54,722 bases of DNA from Candidatus Hydrogenedens sp. (GTDB lineage Bacteria; Hydrogenedentota; Hydrogenedentia; Hydrogenedentales; Hydrogenedentaceae), in NCBI GenBank assembly GCA_035361075.1, contig DAOSBX010000024.1:1-54722 (forward strand). Direction: 5' to 3'. The notes beneath the pieces were generated by a model that saw only the letters and a list, made by a program, of their open reading frames with translations, made no database searches and was not told the DNA's origin. Below, piece after piece: positions 17,406-25,335 of the stretch (position 1 is the first letter of the stretch; each line of letters opens with the position of its first letter). Both the position numbers and the translations under genes were made by a program.

Positions 17406-17435
17406 AATATAGTCCTATTCCACCCCATTTTTCAA
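17406..17435 (-). promoter_or_regulatory. Predicted promoter for the HNH gene
   Basis: On the minus strand TTGAAA (17435-17430) and TATATT (17411-17406) are 18 bp apart, about 23 bp before the HNH ATG at 17382. Confidence 0.4.
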
Positions 17436-17438
17436 ATT

Positions 17439-17466
17439 AAAATCTTATTTTTTATTGAAAGATTTT
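17439..17466 (-). terminator. Possible weak terminator after rplS
   Basis: A perfect but AT-rich 8-bp inverted repeat AAAATCTT/AAGATTTT (17439-17446 and 17459-17466) with a 12-nt loop lies directly after the rplS stop. The T run on the minus strand is short, so termination would be partial. Confidence 0.35.
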
Positions 17467-17471
17467 CTCGT

Positions 17472-17876
17472 TTATTGTTGTTCTTCTGCTGAATTTTCTT
17501 GTTGTGGTATATCTTCAGAGATTAGCCGTTGTCTTGCTTTTACTTTTGCATGCTTACCTATTCTCTCTCTAAGGTAATACAATTTTGCTCTCCTCACCTT
17601 ACCTTCACGAACAACTTCAACTTTTGCAATTCGTGGGGAATGTAAAGGAAACACACGTTCTACACCTTCACCATAGGTAACGCGTCGTACGGTGAATGTG
17701 GCATTTGGACTTACACCGTGTTTGCGTCCAATAACGACACCTTCAAAAATTTGGATTCGTTCCTTTCCCCCTTCAACAATTTTAAAATGCACGCGAACAG
17801 TATCTCCAATATTAAACGTTGGCAACTGTTCAGGGGGCTTTTTGTACTTTGCTGAATACTCAGTAACAACATCCAT
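17472..17876 (-). CDS. rplS: 50S ribosomal protein bL19
   Basis: bL19 sits at the 30S-50S interface of the ribosome. The 134-residue protein has the diagnostic PTFNIGDTVRVHFKIVEG start, FEGVVIGRKHG, and the RAKLYYLRERIGKHAKVK end of the family. A slightly extended acidic and Gln-rich tail (EDIPQQENSAEEQQ) follows. AAGGAG lies 9 nt before the ATG. It is the last gene of the ffh-rpsP-khpA-trmD-rplS operon, 36 bp after trmD. Confidence 0.97.
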   Translation of the reverse strand: MDVVTEYSAKYKKPPEQLPTFNIGDTVRVHFKIVEGGKERIQIFEGVVIGRKHGVSPNATFTVRRVTYGEGVERVFPLHSPRIAKVEVVREGKVRRAKLYYLRERIGKHAKVKARQRLISEDIPQQENSAEEQQ

Positions 17877-17912
17877 TGGGAATATCTCCTTTTTATTGTT
17901 TTGGTTTATTAC

Positions 17913-18653
17913 TTATATATCATTTGTTTTATTTATTTCATCGGTGCTATTTCTCTTCTGTCTTTCCTGATATTTCACATACAAGTCGGGTCTTTTCCGT
18001 TTTGTCCTTTCGATAGCTTGCAATTCACGCCATTTTTTTATCTCAATGTGATTTCCTGACAATAACACTTCTGGAACTTTCATACCACGATATTCTGGTG
18101 GTTTCGTATATTGTGGATATGAAAGTAAACCATTATACAAGGAATCACTGGTCACAGATTCCCATTCACCGACAACACCTGGCAACATTCGACTTACCGC
18201 CTCTATAACTACAAGTGCTGGTAATTCACCGCCACTTAAAACATAATCTCCTATAGATAATTCTTCGGTTATAAGACCATCAACAACTCGTTCATCTACT
18301 CCTTCATATCTACCACATATCAATACAAAATCTTTCCATTGAGCCATTTCTTTCAGTTTATCCTGAGTTAAAACCTGACCAGCAGGAGAGAGAAGAATCA
18401 CATGTTCCAGAGTATTTTGTTCTCTCAAACTTTCCACTGCTGTAAAAATTGGTTCACACTTCATCACCATGCCAGGACCACCCCCATAAGGAGTATCGTC
18501 TACTGACTTATGTTTATCCGTTGCAAAATCTCTTATATTATGTACGTTCACTTTAATAATTTCCTCTTGAATCGCTTTTCCTAACAAACTATGATGAAGC
18601 GGAACGGTAAAGAACTCAGGGAATATTGTTAATACATCTATTTGCAATGTCAT
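17913..18653 (-). CDS. trmD: tRNA (guanine-37-N1)-methyltransferase
   Basis: TrmD methylates G37 of several tRNAs using S-adenosylmethionine, preventing +1 frameshifting. This 246-residue SPOUT enzyme shows DTPYGGGPGMVMKCEPI (about 53-69), ICGRYEGVDERV, and the trefoil-knot cofactor loop SIGDYVLSGGELPALVVIEA (about 131-150). It lies between khpA and rplS in the conserved ribosomal operon. The rimM gene usually found just upstream of trmD is absent. Confidence 0.97.
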   Translation of the reverse strand: MTLQIDVLTIFPEFFTVPLHHSLLGKAIQEEIIKVNVHNIRDFATDKHKSVDDTPYGGGPGMVMKCEPIFTAVESLREQNTLEHVILLSPAGQVLTQDKLKEMAQWKDFVLICGRYEGVDERVVDGLITEELSIGDYVLSGGELPALVVIEAVSRMLPGVVGEWESVTSDSLYNGLLSYPQYTKPPEYRGMKVPEVLLSGNHIEIKKWRELQAIERTKRKRPDLYVKYQERQKRNSTDEINKTNDI

Positions 18654-18684
18654 GTTTTCTCAATACTGTTTTCACCAACCTTAA

Positions 18685-18915
18685 TTATTCAAGGACTTCC
18701 AGATTTACTCTTTTCAATAATTTTATTGACGCTATATTTAATAGTGTCCGAATGGCTTTAATTGTTTTACCATTCCTTCCAATAACTCTTCCCATATCTT
18801 CTTTGTTCACCTTTAATTGAAGGATAATCTTATCTTCTGATTCTATTGAAGATATGGTAACTTCTTCTGGATTTTTAACCAGTTTTTTTACAATAAATTC
18901 GACCAACTCTTTCAC
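18685..18915 (-). CDS. khpA: KH-domain RNA-binding protein KhpA
   Basis: A 76-residue single KH-domain protein with the GxxG loop in MGRVIGRNGKTIKAIRTLL (about 41-59). KhpA proteins bind RNA, often with KhpB, and affect cell elongation and translation. The gene lies in its classic place between rpsP and trmD. The start is GTG with GGAG upstream. Confidence 0.93.
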   Translation of the reverse strand: MKELVEFIVKKLVKNPEEVTISSIESEDKIILQLKVNKEDMGRVIGRNGKTIKAIRTLLNIASIKLLKRVNLEVLE

Positions 18916-18936
18916 AACTCAACTCCATACATTTAA

Positions 18937-19206
18937 TTATACATTACTATTTTTAGTATTCGTTGTCACACCTGTCTTTCGCATTAATGTCTTTACAGTG
19001 TCCGATGGAAGTGCACCTTTCTCTAACCATGCTTTCAATTTTTCACCATCGATTTGGGTTATTGGATTTGGACGTGCCTTTGGTTGATAATAACCAATAA
19101 TGTCTATTTCTTTGCCTTGTCTTCTTTCTCTTGAATCCATAACCACAATCCGATAATAGGGGTCATGTGTTCTACCACCTTTTTTTAATCGTATTACCGT
19201 TGCCAT
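18937..19206 (-). CDS. rpsP: 30S ribosomal protein bS16
   Basis: The 89-residue protein begins MATVIRLKKGGRTHDPYYRIVV, the bS16 hallmark, and contains the IGYYQP and GALPSDTVKTL segments. It is a structural protein of the 30S body. AAAGGAAAGGA lies just upstream of the ATG. It follows ffh by 53 bp in the same operon. Confidence 0.97.
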   Translation of the reverse strand: MATVIRLKKGGRTHDPYYRIVVMDSRERRQGKEIDIIGYYQPKARPNPITQIDGEKLKAWLEKGALPSDTVKTLMRKTGVTTNTKNSNV

Positions 19207-19259
19207 AATTTTCCTTTCCTTTATATGTTAATGTTTTATTTTAATTGCTTTTATTTTCA

Positions 19260-20609
19260 TCACATCATGCCTCCTGGCATAAATGGACCAATCCCTTTGG
19301 GAATCTTCCCTTTGGGTCCTTTTACCATGTCTTTCATCATCTTACGCATCTTTTCAAAATCTTTCAAAAGTGCATTCACCTCTTGAACAGAGGTGCCACT
19401 GCCTTCTGCTATCCTTCTACGTCGACTTCCATTAATAATCTTTGGATTTCTCCGTTCTTCTTTTGTCATCGATAATATAATGGCCTCTGTATGCTTTAAT
19501 TCATCTTCTGGCAAATCCATTCCAGCAGGAAGCATTTTCCCAACACCAGGAATTTTTTTCAATAAGTCCCCAAAACTACCCATTTTTTTAACCTGCCTCA
19601 TCTGTTCAAGGAAATCTTCCAAATCCCAACTGGCTTTTCGGACTTTTTCCTGAAATTTCAAGGCTTGCTCTTTATCAACAACCTCTTGTGCCTTTTCGAC
19701 TAATGATACAATATCCCCCATTCCCAATATCTGGTCTGCCATTCGTCTGGGATGAAACTGTTCTAATGCATCAATCTTTTCGCCAGTCCCGATAAATTTT
19801 ATCGGACAGTTCGTCACCTCGATAATACTTAACGCTGCACCACCACGAGCATCACCATCCATCTGCGTCAACACTACTCCCGTAAGCGGAACATTATCGT
19901 GAAACTGTTTTGCTGAACGGACTGCATCTTGACCCATCATTGCATTCGCAACAAAAAGAATTTCATGAGGCTTTACTTGCTGGGCTATTTGTCGCACTTC
20001 CGCCATCATTTCAGTATCTATATGAAGTCTACCTGCAGTATCCAAAATGACAGTGTCACAACCTCGCAAATTTGCCTCACCTATTGACATCAATGCAATA
20101 TCCACGGGGTTCATATCTGAACCTAACGAGAAATACTCAACTTCCGCTTGCTGTGCTAATATTTCCAACTGTTTGATTGCCGCAGGTCTATAAATATCAC
20201 CCGCAACTAACATCGGTTTCTGACCTTTTTTCTTCTTTAGGTAATACGCCAACTTTGCCGCAGAGGTTGTTTTCCCTTGTCCTTGTAATCCAACCATCAT
20301 AATAATTGTAGGTGGTGTTACTGCTTTCACAAGGTCTTTATTTTCACCACCCATAATTTCAACAAGTTCATCATAAACAATCTTTATAAGTTGTTGGGTC
20401 GGATTAATATTGTCTAAAACATTCTTTCCCAACGCTTTTTGCTGAACATCGTCAATAAACTTTTTAACAACTTTGTAGTTGACATCGGCTTCCAGAAGGG
20501 CTACACGAATAATCTGCAACCCTTCTTTCATGTTCTCTTCTGTTAGCCGAAGTTGACCACGAAAGAACTTAAAAGCACTTTCTAATTTTTTTGATAAGGT
20601 TTCAAACAT
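19260..20609 (-). CDS. ffh: Signal recognition particle protein Ffh
   Basis: Ffh binds SRP RNA and signal sequences of membrane proteins and docks with FtsY. The 449-residue protein has the N domain, the GTPase G1 motif GLQGQGKTTSAAKL (about 108), DTAGRLHIDTEMM, TQMDGDARGG and the Met-rich M domain ending in MPGGMM. It is the first gene of the ribosomal operon, behind a strong promoter. An SRP RNA gene was not found in the window. Confidence 0.97.
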   Translation of the reverse strand: MFETLSKKLESAFKFFRGQLRLTEENMKEGLQIIRVALLEADVNYKVVKKFIDDVQQKALGKNVLDNINPTQQLIKIVYDELVEIMGGENKDLVKAVTPPTIIMMVGLQGQGKTTSAAKLAYYLKKKKGQKPMLVAGDIYRPAAIKQLEILAQQAEVEYFSLGSDMNPVDIALMSIGEANLRGCDTVILDTAGRLHIDTEMMAEVRQIAQQVKPHEILFVANAMMGQDAVRSAKQFHDNVPLTGVVLTQMDGDARGGAALSIIEVTNCPIKFIGTGEKIDALEQFHPRRMADQILGMGDIVSLVEKAQEVVDKEQALKFQEKVRKASWDLEDFLEQMRQVKKMGSFGDLLKKIPGVGKMLPAGMDLPEDELKHTEAIILSMTKEERRNPKIINGSRRRRIAEGSGTSVQEVNALLKDFEKMRKMMKDMVKGPKGKIPKGIGPFMPGGMM

Positions 20610-20658
20610 ATCTATTTTTCTTCACGTTTTAATGGAAATTCTTACAGAAATGCACCAT

Positions 20659-20687
20659 ATTATATCATATTTTTATTAATATCACAA
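20659..20687 (-). promoter_or_regulatory. Promoter of the ffh-rpsP-khpA-trmD-rplS operon
   Basis: On the minus strand TTGTGA (20687-20682) and TATAAT (20664-20659) are 17 bp apart, and TGA before the hexamer makes an extended -10. The predicted leader is about 43 nt. Confidence 0.75.
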
Positions 20688-20741
20688 GTTTAATTAGTAT
20701 CTGTATACCCCAAACTAATCTATAATCATATACTCTTCGAT

Positions 20742-21809
20742 TTAATCGTTTCTAAAAATTAATGGCGGAGAGGTTTTCTCCATCCCTTTCTGTTTCATAT
20801 TGATAATTTCATCTACTACTTTTTTAATATTTGGTTGGTCGGGATTTTGTTGCAAAGACATGGAAAGGGCTCTTTCTGCATCTTTCAAGTATCCCATCTG
20901 CAAAAAGATGCTCCCCAGAAAATTCCATCCTTCCCAATACTTATCATTCAAAAACAGAGCATGTGTACCAGTAGCAATAGCATCTTCTATTCTTCCTGCC
21001 CGATATAAAATATGACTATATGCCATGTATTCATCAAAAGAATCTTTTATATTTTTGTTCGTTTCTTCGAAAATTTTTAGTGACTCCCGCATTCTTAAAC
21101 GCACAGGGACATCATAAGGTTGAAGTTCCTTTCCTAACTCTGTTAACTTCTTTTCCGCATCAGACATATTCCCTCGTGCAACATCAATACCTGATAAGCC
21201 TACTTTTGACCACAAATCAGAATGTTTTGCTACTGCTTTCTGATATGATTCTTCGGCTGATTCTAATAAATGCAATTCCCAATAAATATCTCCCAAGCAT
21301 CTCCACATTCTAACCGCCTCTTTATCAGAAACTTTTTTTCTGATTGCCATTTGAAAACATTGGAATGCAGGTTTTAACCAATTTTCCCCTTTTTTCATAT
21401 TATTAAATCCTAACCGAACCCATAGGTCACCGTTTTCAGGATGTTTTTTTACAATATCTTCCAGAACTTCTGCAGATAAATCATAATCCCCTTGAAGTTC
21501 AAGAACATCTAAATAAACAAATATCCCCTCCTGAATATCTGTATTTCGAATATTCACCTGCTCTAACATATTTCTTGCATCACTCAAAAGAGAATTTCTT
21601 TTAATTTTCAATTCGGCTAATCGGCTTTGTGCAGAAGGATTCTGGACTAAACTCTGTATTTGTTTTTGAACCTCATGATATTCTCCAACCTTAGCCTTTG
21701 CAAGAGTAATGGTAGTTGCAATATCACCACTTTTTAAACAACCCAATATAATAAATGGCAATATAACAATAATTATCTCTGGGTACCAAATAAAACATTT
21801 CTGTCCCAA
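20742..21809 (-). CDS. TPR-repeat lipoprotein, function unknown
   Basis: The 355-residue product starts with a lipoprotein-type signal: a short charged start, the hydrophobic stretch IIIVILPFIILGC, and Cys24 as probable lipidation site. The mature part is helical and contains several tetratricopeptide repeats (about 100-200 and 270-340; for example SAEESYQKAVAKH and DAERALSMSLQQNPDQP). TPR proteins serve as scaffolds; the partner is unknown. The likely start is TTG at 21809 with GGAG 8 nt before it, which overlaps hflX by 37 bp, so it is translationally linked to hflX. No ATG or GTG start precedes the signal. Confidence 0.75.
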   Translation of the reverse strand: MGQKCFIWYPEIIIVILPFIILGCLKSGDIATTITLAKAKVGEYHEVQKQIQSLVQNPSAQSRLAELKIKRNSLLSDARNMLEQVNIRNTDIQEGIFVYLDVLELQGDYDLSAEVLEDIVKKHPENGDLWVRLGFNNMKKGENWLKPAFQCFQMAIRKKVSDKEAVRMWRCLGDIYWELHLLESAEESYQKAVAKHSDLWSKVGLSGIDVARGNMSDAEKKLTELGKELQPYDVPVRLRMRESLKIFEETNKNIKDSFDEYMAYSHILYRAGRIEDAIATGTHALFLNDKYWEGWNFLGSIFLQMGYLKDAERALSMSLQQNPDQPNIKKVVDEIINMKQKGMEKTSPPLIFRND

Positions 21810-23413
21810 ATTAACATCTCCATTCGTTCCAACAAAGGGCTAAAAGTTGAAGGATTTAGTGCACACACAGGCACACCATCATACTGTTGAATAAGTCCCT
21901 GAACTATCTCGGAATTGGCTTTGTCAATTTTATTTAAAACATTAATCCGTGGTTTGGTATCCAACTCCAAATCTCGTAATAGTTTAACAACCGTATCATG
22001 TTTTTCTTCCACATCTTCTGATGATACATCCAGCACATGCAATAACAAATCAGCATCATTTATTTCTTCAAACGTGGTTCGAAATGCTGACATTAAATCT
22101 TTCGGCAAATTTCTTATAAAACCTACGGTATCAATAATAATTACCTCTCGTTCTCGTGGAAATCGTAATCGCCTTGAAACAGGGTTTAATGTAGCAAATA
22201 AGAAATCCTCAGCTATGACAGAACTATTGGTTAGATTATTTAACAACGTTGATTTTCCAGCATTTGTATATCCTACAATTGCAACAGTTGGTACTTGACG
22301 AACTGTTCGAACCTGTCTACGGAGTTCTCTTCTTCTGCCTAATTCCTTCACCTCTTGTTCTAAATGAGCAATTCGGTCTCTTGCACGTCTTCTATCAATT
22401 TCGAGTTTTGTTTCCCCAGGTCCTCTACCTCCAATCCCACCAGTTAACCTGGAAAGGGCTGTTTGTTTTATACCCAAAAATGGGAATAGATATTTCAATT
22501 GAGCCAGTTCAACCTGAATTTTACCTTCACGAGTTACTGCGTGTTGAGCAAAAATATCTAATATGACTTGTGTCCGATCTAATATTTTTAAGTCTGTAAA
22601 ATCTGATAGTGCCTTCACATGTGATGGTGTTAAATTTTGGTCGAAAACGAGCATATCAGCCCCTAATTGAACAGCACGTATTAATATATATTTCAGTTTG
22701 CCCTGTCCCATTACATATTTAGGGTCTGGTGGTCTCCTTTGGATTACTTTGTCTAATACTTTAATTCCTGCACTTTTTGCCAATTCTGTAAGTTCTTGAA
22801 CTGAATCTTCTATCACCGACAACGGTTGAGTAGAAACGTGAATTAAAATAGCGTTATCACCCTTTAAGTTCGCTTTTACAAATATACGATTTCGTTCCAA
22901 TTCTTCTTCGAGCGAACGGATTAATTCTAAAAAATCATCTTTTAACTCATATACCGTAGTTGGGGGATAAATTCGCCACGGTTTATTCTCATCGTTTGCA
23001 GGTAATAAATGTGCAAAATGTATCTTTCTTGGTAGTGCATTTTCATCCACTTCGAGCACTGCAACTCCATCAAGCCGATAAATTGCCAAATAACTTAAAT
23101 CTTCATCATCCAAACCCGAGTTTGTTTTAAGATGGGTATGCACAAGACGAACTTCAGATAACCTGTTTAGAGCACGTCTTTCGACATTGGGCATCGGTAT
23201 TGATTGAGCATTTCCTACACAGACATGAACAATATGCCCTCTACGGTCAATTAAAATACCTATTTGCCGTTCTATCTCATGGGATAATTCACATAACGTT
23301 CTACTTATTTCAACCGAGATAATACGTGATGGAACAGGCTTTCTATTTTTCAGGGATTCAAGTTTTTTAATTTGACTTGCTTTTAAACCATGAATATTAC
23401 CAGTTATCAGAAT
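21773..23413 (-). CDS. hflX: GTPase HflX, long form with probable AUU start
   Basis: HflX is a ribosome-binding GTPase that splits stalled or hibernating ribosomes. The G domain carries GYTNAGKSTLLNNLT (about 380), DTVGFI and NKID; upstream is the GGIGGRGPGETKLE linker. The first ATG (23194) would remove a conserved N-terminal region. The open frame continues without a stop for 73 more codons, encoding ITGNIHGLKASQIKKLE and CELSHEIERQIGILIDRRGH, the known N-terminus of long HflX proteins. An in-frame TGA at 23428-23426 bounds it. AAGGAGGT lies 5-7 nt before ATT 23413, with CTG at 23410 as alternative. Length is then 546 residues. Confidence 0.85.
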   Translation of the reverse strand: MLITGNIHGLKASQIKKLESLKNRKPVPSRIISVEISRTLCELSHEIERQIGILIDRRGHIVHVCVGNAQSIPMPNVERRALNRLSEVRLVHTHLKTNSGLDDEDLSYLAIYRLDGVAVLEVDENALPRKIHFAHLLPANDENKPWRIYPPTTVYELKDDFLELIRSLEEELERNRIFVKANLKGDNAILIHVSTQPLSVIEDSVQELTELAKSAGIKVLDKVIQRRPPDPKYVMGQGKLKYILIRAVQLGADMLVFDQNLTPSHVKALSDFTDLKILDRTQVILDIFAQHAVTREGKIQVELAQLKYLFPFLGIKQTALSRLTGGIGGRGPGETKLEIDRRRARDRIAHLEQEVKELGRRRELRRQVRTVRQVPTVAIVGYTNAGKSTLLNNLTNSSVIAEDFLFATLNPVSRRLRFPREREVIIIDTVGFIRNLPKDLMSAFRTTFEEINDADLLLHVLDVSSEDVEEKHDTVVKLLRDLELDTKPRINVLNKIDKANSEIVQGLIQQYDGVPVCALNPSTFSPLLERMEMLIWDRNVLFGTQR

Positions 23414-23442
23414 ATTCGACCTCCTTCAATAACAACGCTCAT
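23407..23442 (-). CDS. Possible 11-codon leader ORF overlapping the hflX start
   Basis: ATG at 23442 opens an 11-codon frame reading MSVVIEGGRIF that stops at TGA 23409-23407, a few bases past the presumed hflX start. It spans the hflX Shine-Dalgarno. It has no clear ribosome binding site of its own. It may couple translation to hflX by termination-reinitiation, or be chance. Confidence 0.25.
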   Translation of the reverse strand: MSVVIEGGRIF

Positions 23443-23461
23443 AATGTATTAATACACTTAT

Positions 23462-23492
23462 ATTATACTCTCTCAAATAATTATTTTTTCAA
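23462..23492 (-). promoter_or_regulatory. Predicted hflX promoter
   Basis: On the minus strand TTGAAA (23492-23487) and TATAAT (23467-23462) are 19 bp apart, slightly longer than optimal. The predicted leader to the AUU start is about 42 nt. Confidence 0.45.
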
Positions 23493-23536
23493 TACTTATA
23501 ACGTATTCAGGACTTGGAAAATTACTTCTATAAAAC

Positions 23537-24205
23537 CTACTCATCCACTGCAGGCAGAAACCATACTGGATTAATGGCGGTATCTTCCTTTCTTATTTCA
23601 TAATGCAAATGTGCAGTGGTTACCCTGCCTGTTGCCCCAGACAGCCCAATCACATCACCTTCTTTAACTTCATCTCCTTCTTTAACACATATTTTACTCA
23701 GATGAGCATAGGCACTATTAATTCCGTCTGCATGCTCTACTACAATTAATAAACCATACCCATGCATTGTACATGCTAAACGAACAACACCATCTGCTGT
23801 TGCTACCACTGGTGTTCCTGTTGGAACTATAATATCAATACCCTTATGAACTCTTGAGCCACTTCCACCCCTACTCCTCACACTACCGAACCATGAACTT
23901 ATATGACCAGAGCCATCTTTTATAGGCCAAATATGCGGAATCTCCTTTGTAAAATCAATGCCTTCGGGTGGTGTTGAATTATTTTCTACTGTATTCTCAA
24001 TCTCTGACGAACCTTCCACGTGCTCCTCTTCTTCGTTCATAAAAACACGATATAATAGAGATGAAGGAACACACTCTTCTTCTGGTTTATTTAACGACAC
24101 ACTGGAAGTATCTTTTTCACATTCTTTTAAGTGTTGACAGCCATAAAACCCAAATACCAATACAGACATAACAATAACCGTTTTTAAAGGAAGTTTCAAA
24201 CCCAT
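23537..24205 (-). CDS. M23 (LytM) family metallopeptidase lipoprotein
   Basis: A 222-residue exported protein. A signal with Lys residues and a hydrophobic core (about 5-22) ends in YGC, so Cys23 is a probable lipid anchor; the box is not fully canonical. The C-terminal LytM domain (about 118-215) has the zinc ligands HKGID and HLHYEI, so the enzyme should cut peptidoglycan cross-bridges, or act as an amidase activator. The ATG at 24205 has GGAGTGGAG upstream and lies only 4 bp after the isomerase-like gene, so the two share a transcript. An upstream in-frame start at 24265 would bury the signal. Confidence 0.85.
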   Translation of the reverse strand: MGLKLPLKTVIVMSVLVFGFYGCQHLKECEKDTSSVSLNKPEEECVPSSLLYRVFMNEEEEHVEGSSEIENTVENNSTPPEGIDFTKEIPHIWPIKDGSGHISSWFGSVRSRGGSGSRVHKGIDIIVPTGTPVVATADGVVRLACTMHGYGLLIVVEHADGINSAYAHLSKICVKEGDEVKEGDVIGLSGATGRVTTAHLHYEIRKEDTAINPVWFLPAVDE

Positions 24206-24209
24206 AATC

Positions 24210-25172
24210 TTACACTCCACTCCCCTGTATGCAATCTTGCATTTTTTTAAGTCCTGTTTCTGCAACTATTTTTAAGTCCTGTTTCCAATATTCTCTATTG
24301 AATATCTCTAAAGACAAACAGCCTGTATATCCTATTTTCTTTAACGTTTTCAAAACATCCTTCAAAGGCAAAATTCCATCCCCTGGATAAATACGATGTG
24401 CATCGCCTTGTTCCTCCCTTGGAACATCTCCAGGAACATCATTCCAATGGAAATGCCCAATAAGATTGCCCTGAACCAATTCAAGACCTGAGAACCCAGA
24501 ACCACCACGAAATAGGTGGAATGTATCCGCAATAATACAAGCCCTCGGGTCATCTGCATCAATTGCAATGGCACACGCTTGGCCAAAACGATATACCCCT
24601 TTAAAAAATCCCACAAATTCGACCGCTACACGAATTCCAAACTCCTCTTCACCTATTTTTAGTAATTCTTTATAACAACGGGCACACCATTTCAAATCGA
24701 TATTCTCCCTATCAGGTGCAGGAATAGAAGCAACATGTTTTGACCCTACTGCTGATGCCATCCTCATTCGATTTCGTGTAACTTCTAACGATGCCTTAAA
24801 ATTATCCTCTCCATCTGGCATGGAATCCCATAAGCCAATCACATTAGGGACAATCAATCCCAAATCTTCTATCTCTTTCCCTAAATCTTTCAAATTTCCG
24901 CCCTGTTTCTCATATTCCTCGAGTTCACTAATCCATGGCTCTATACCGTCCCACTTTGTCTCATGGGCAATCCTGATTTTATCCTTCAACGTAGCTGGAC
25001 GTATCGTGCTGGTATTTAGAACAACTGGCCACGGACTTATACCTCCTTGGAAACGCTTTTCTTCTTTGATTTCTTTTTGAGATGATGTATCAGTATGTCC
25101 CTTTTGATGTACCGCAAGAGCACCTAAACCTAATGCACATGTTTTTATAAAATCTCTTCTTATTGTTTTCAT
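24210..25172 (-). CDS. Tat-exported sugar phosphate isomerase/epimerase-like TIM-barrel protein
   Basis: The 320-residue protein starts with a twin-arginine signal, IRRDFIKTCALGLGALAV (about 4-21). It continues with an AP-endonuclease-2-type TIM barrel: WDGIEPWISELEEYEKQGG, FVGFFKG, DTFHLFRGG, HFHWNDVPGD and a final GYTGCLSLEIFN. The His, Asp and Glu residues of the barrel end are those that bind metal in xylose isomerase-like enzymes. Related Tat-exported proteins are frequent in Planctomycetes and their relatives. The substrate is unknown. GAGGA lies 8 nt before the ATG; the gene leads the pair with the M23 peptidase. Confidence 0.82.
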   Translation of the reverse strand: MKTIRRDFIKTCALGLGALAVHQKGHTDTSSQKEIKEEKRFQGGISPWPVVLNTSTIRPATLKDKIRIAHETKWDGIEPWISELEEYEKQGGNLKDLGKEIEDLGLIVPNVIGLWDSMPDGEDNFKASLEVTRNRMRMASAVGSKHVASIPAPDRENIDLKWCARCYKELLKIGEEEFGIRVAVEFVGFFKGVYRFGQACAIAIDADDPRACIIADTFHLFRGGSGFSGLELVQGNLIGHFHWNDVPGDVPREEQGDAHRIYPGDGILPLKDVLKTLKKIGYTGCLSLEIFNREYWKQDLKIVAETGLKKMQDCIQGSGV

Positions 25173-25253
25173 AATTGTTCCTCTTCAAAATTTCTCTTTA
25201 TATTTCTAAAAGCATACTAAAAAATCCACTTAAAATCCAAACCAAAATCCCTT

Positions 25254-25283
25254 TTGAAAGATAAATAGAAATCCAATTATAAT
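25254..25283 (+). promoter_or_regulatory. Predicted promoter of the DUF6807 gene
   Basis: TTGAAA (25254-25259) and TATAAT (25278-25283) are 18 bp apart, about 50 bp before the ATG at 25336. A second TATAAT at 25312-25317 has no good -35. Confidence 0.55.
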
Positions 25284-25335
25284 AACCCTATTAAAACCTA
25301 TAACTTTTATCTATAATAGTACTAGGAGATATAAC

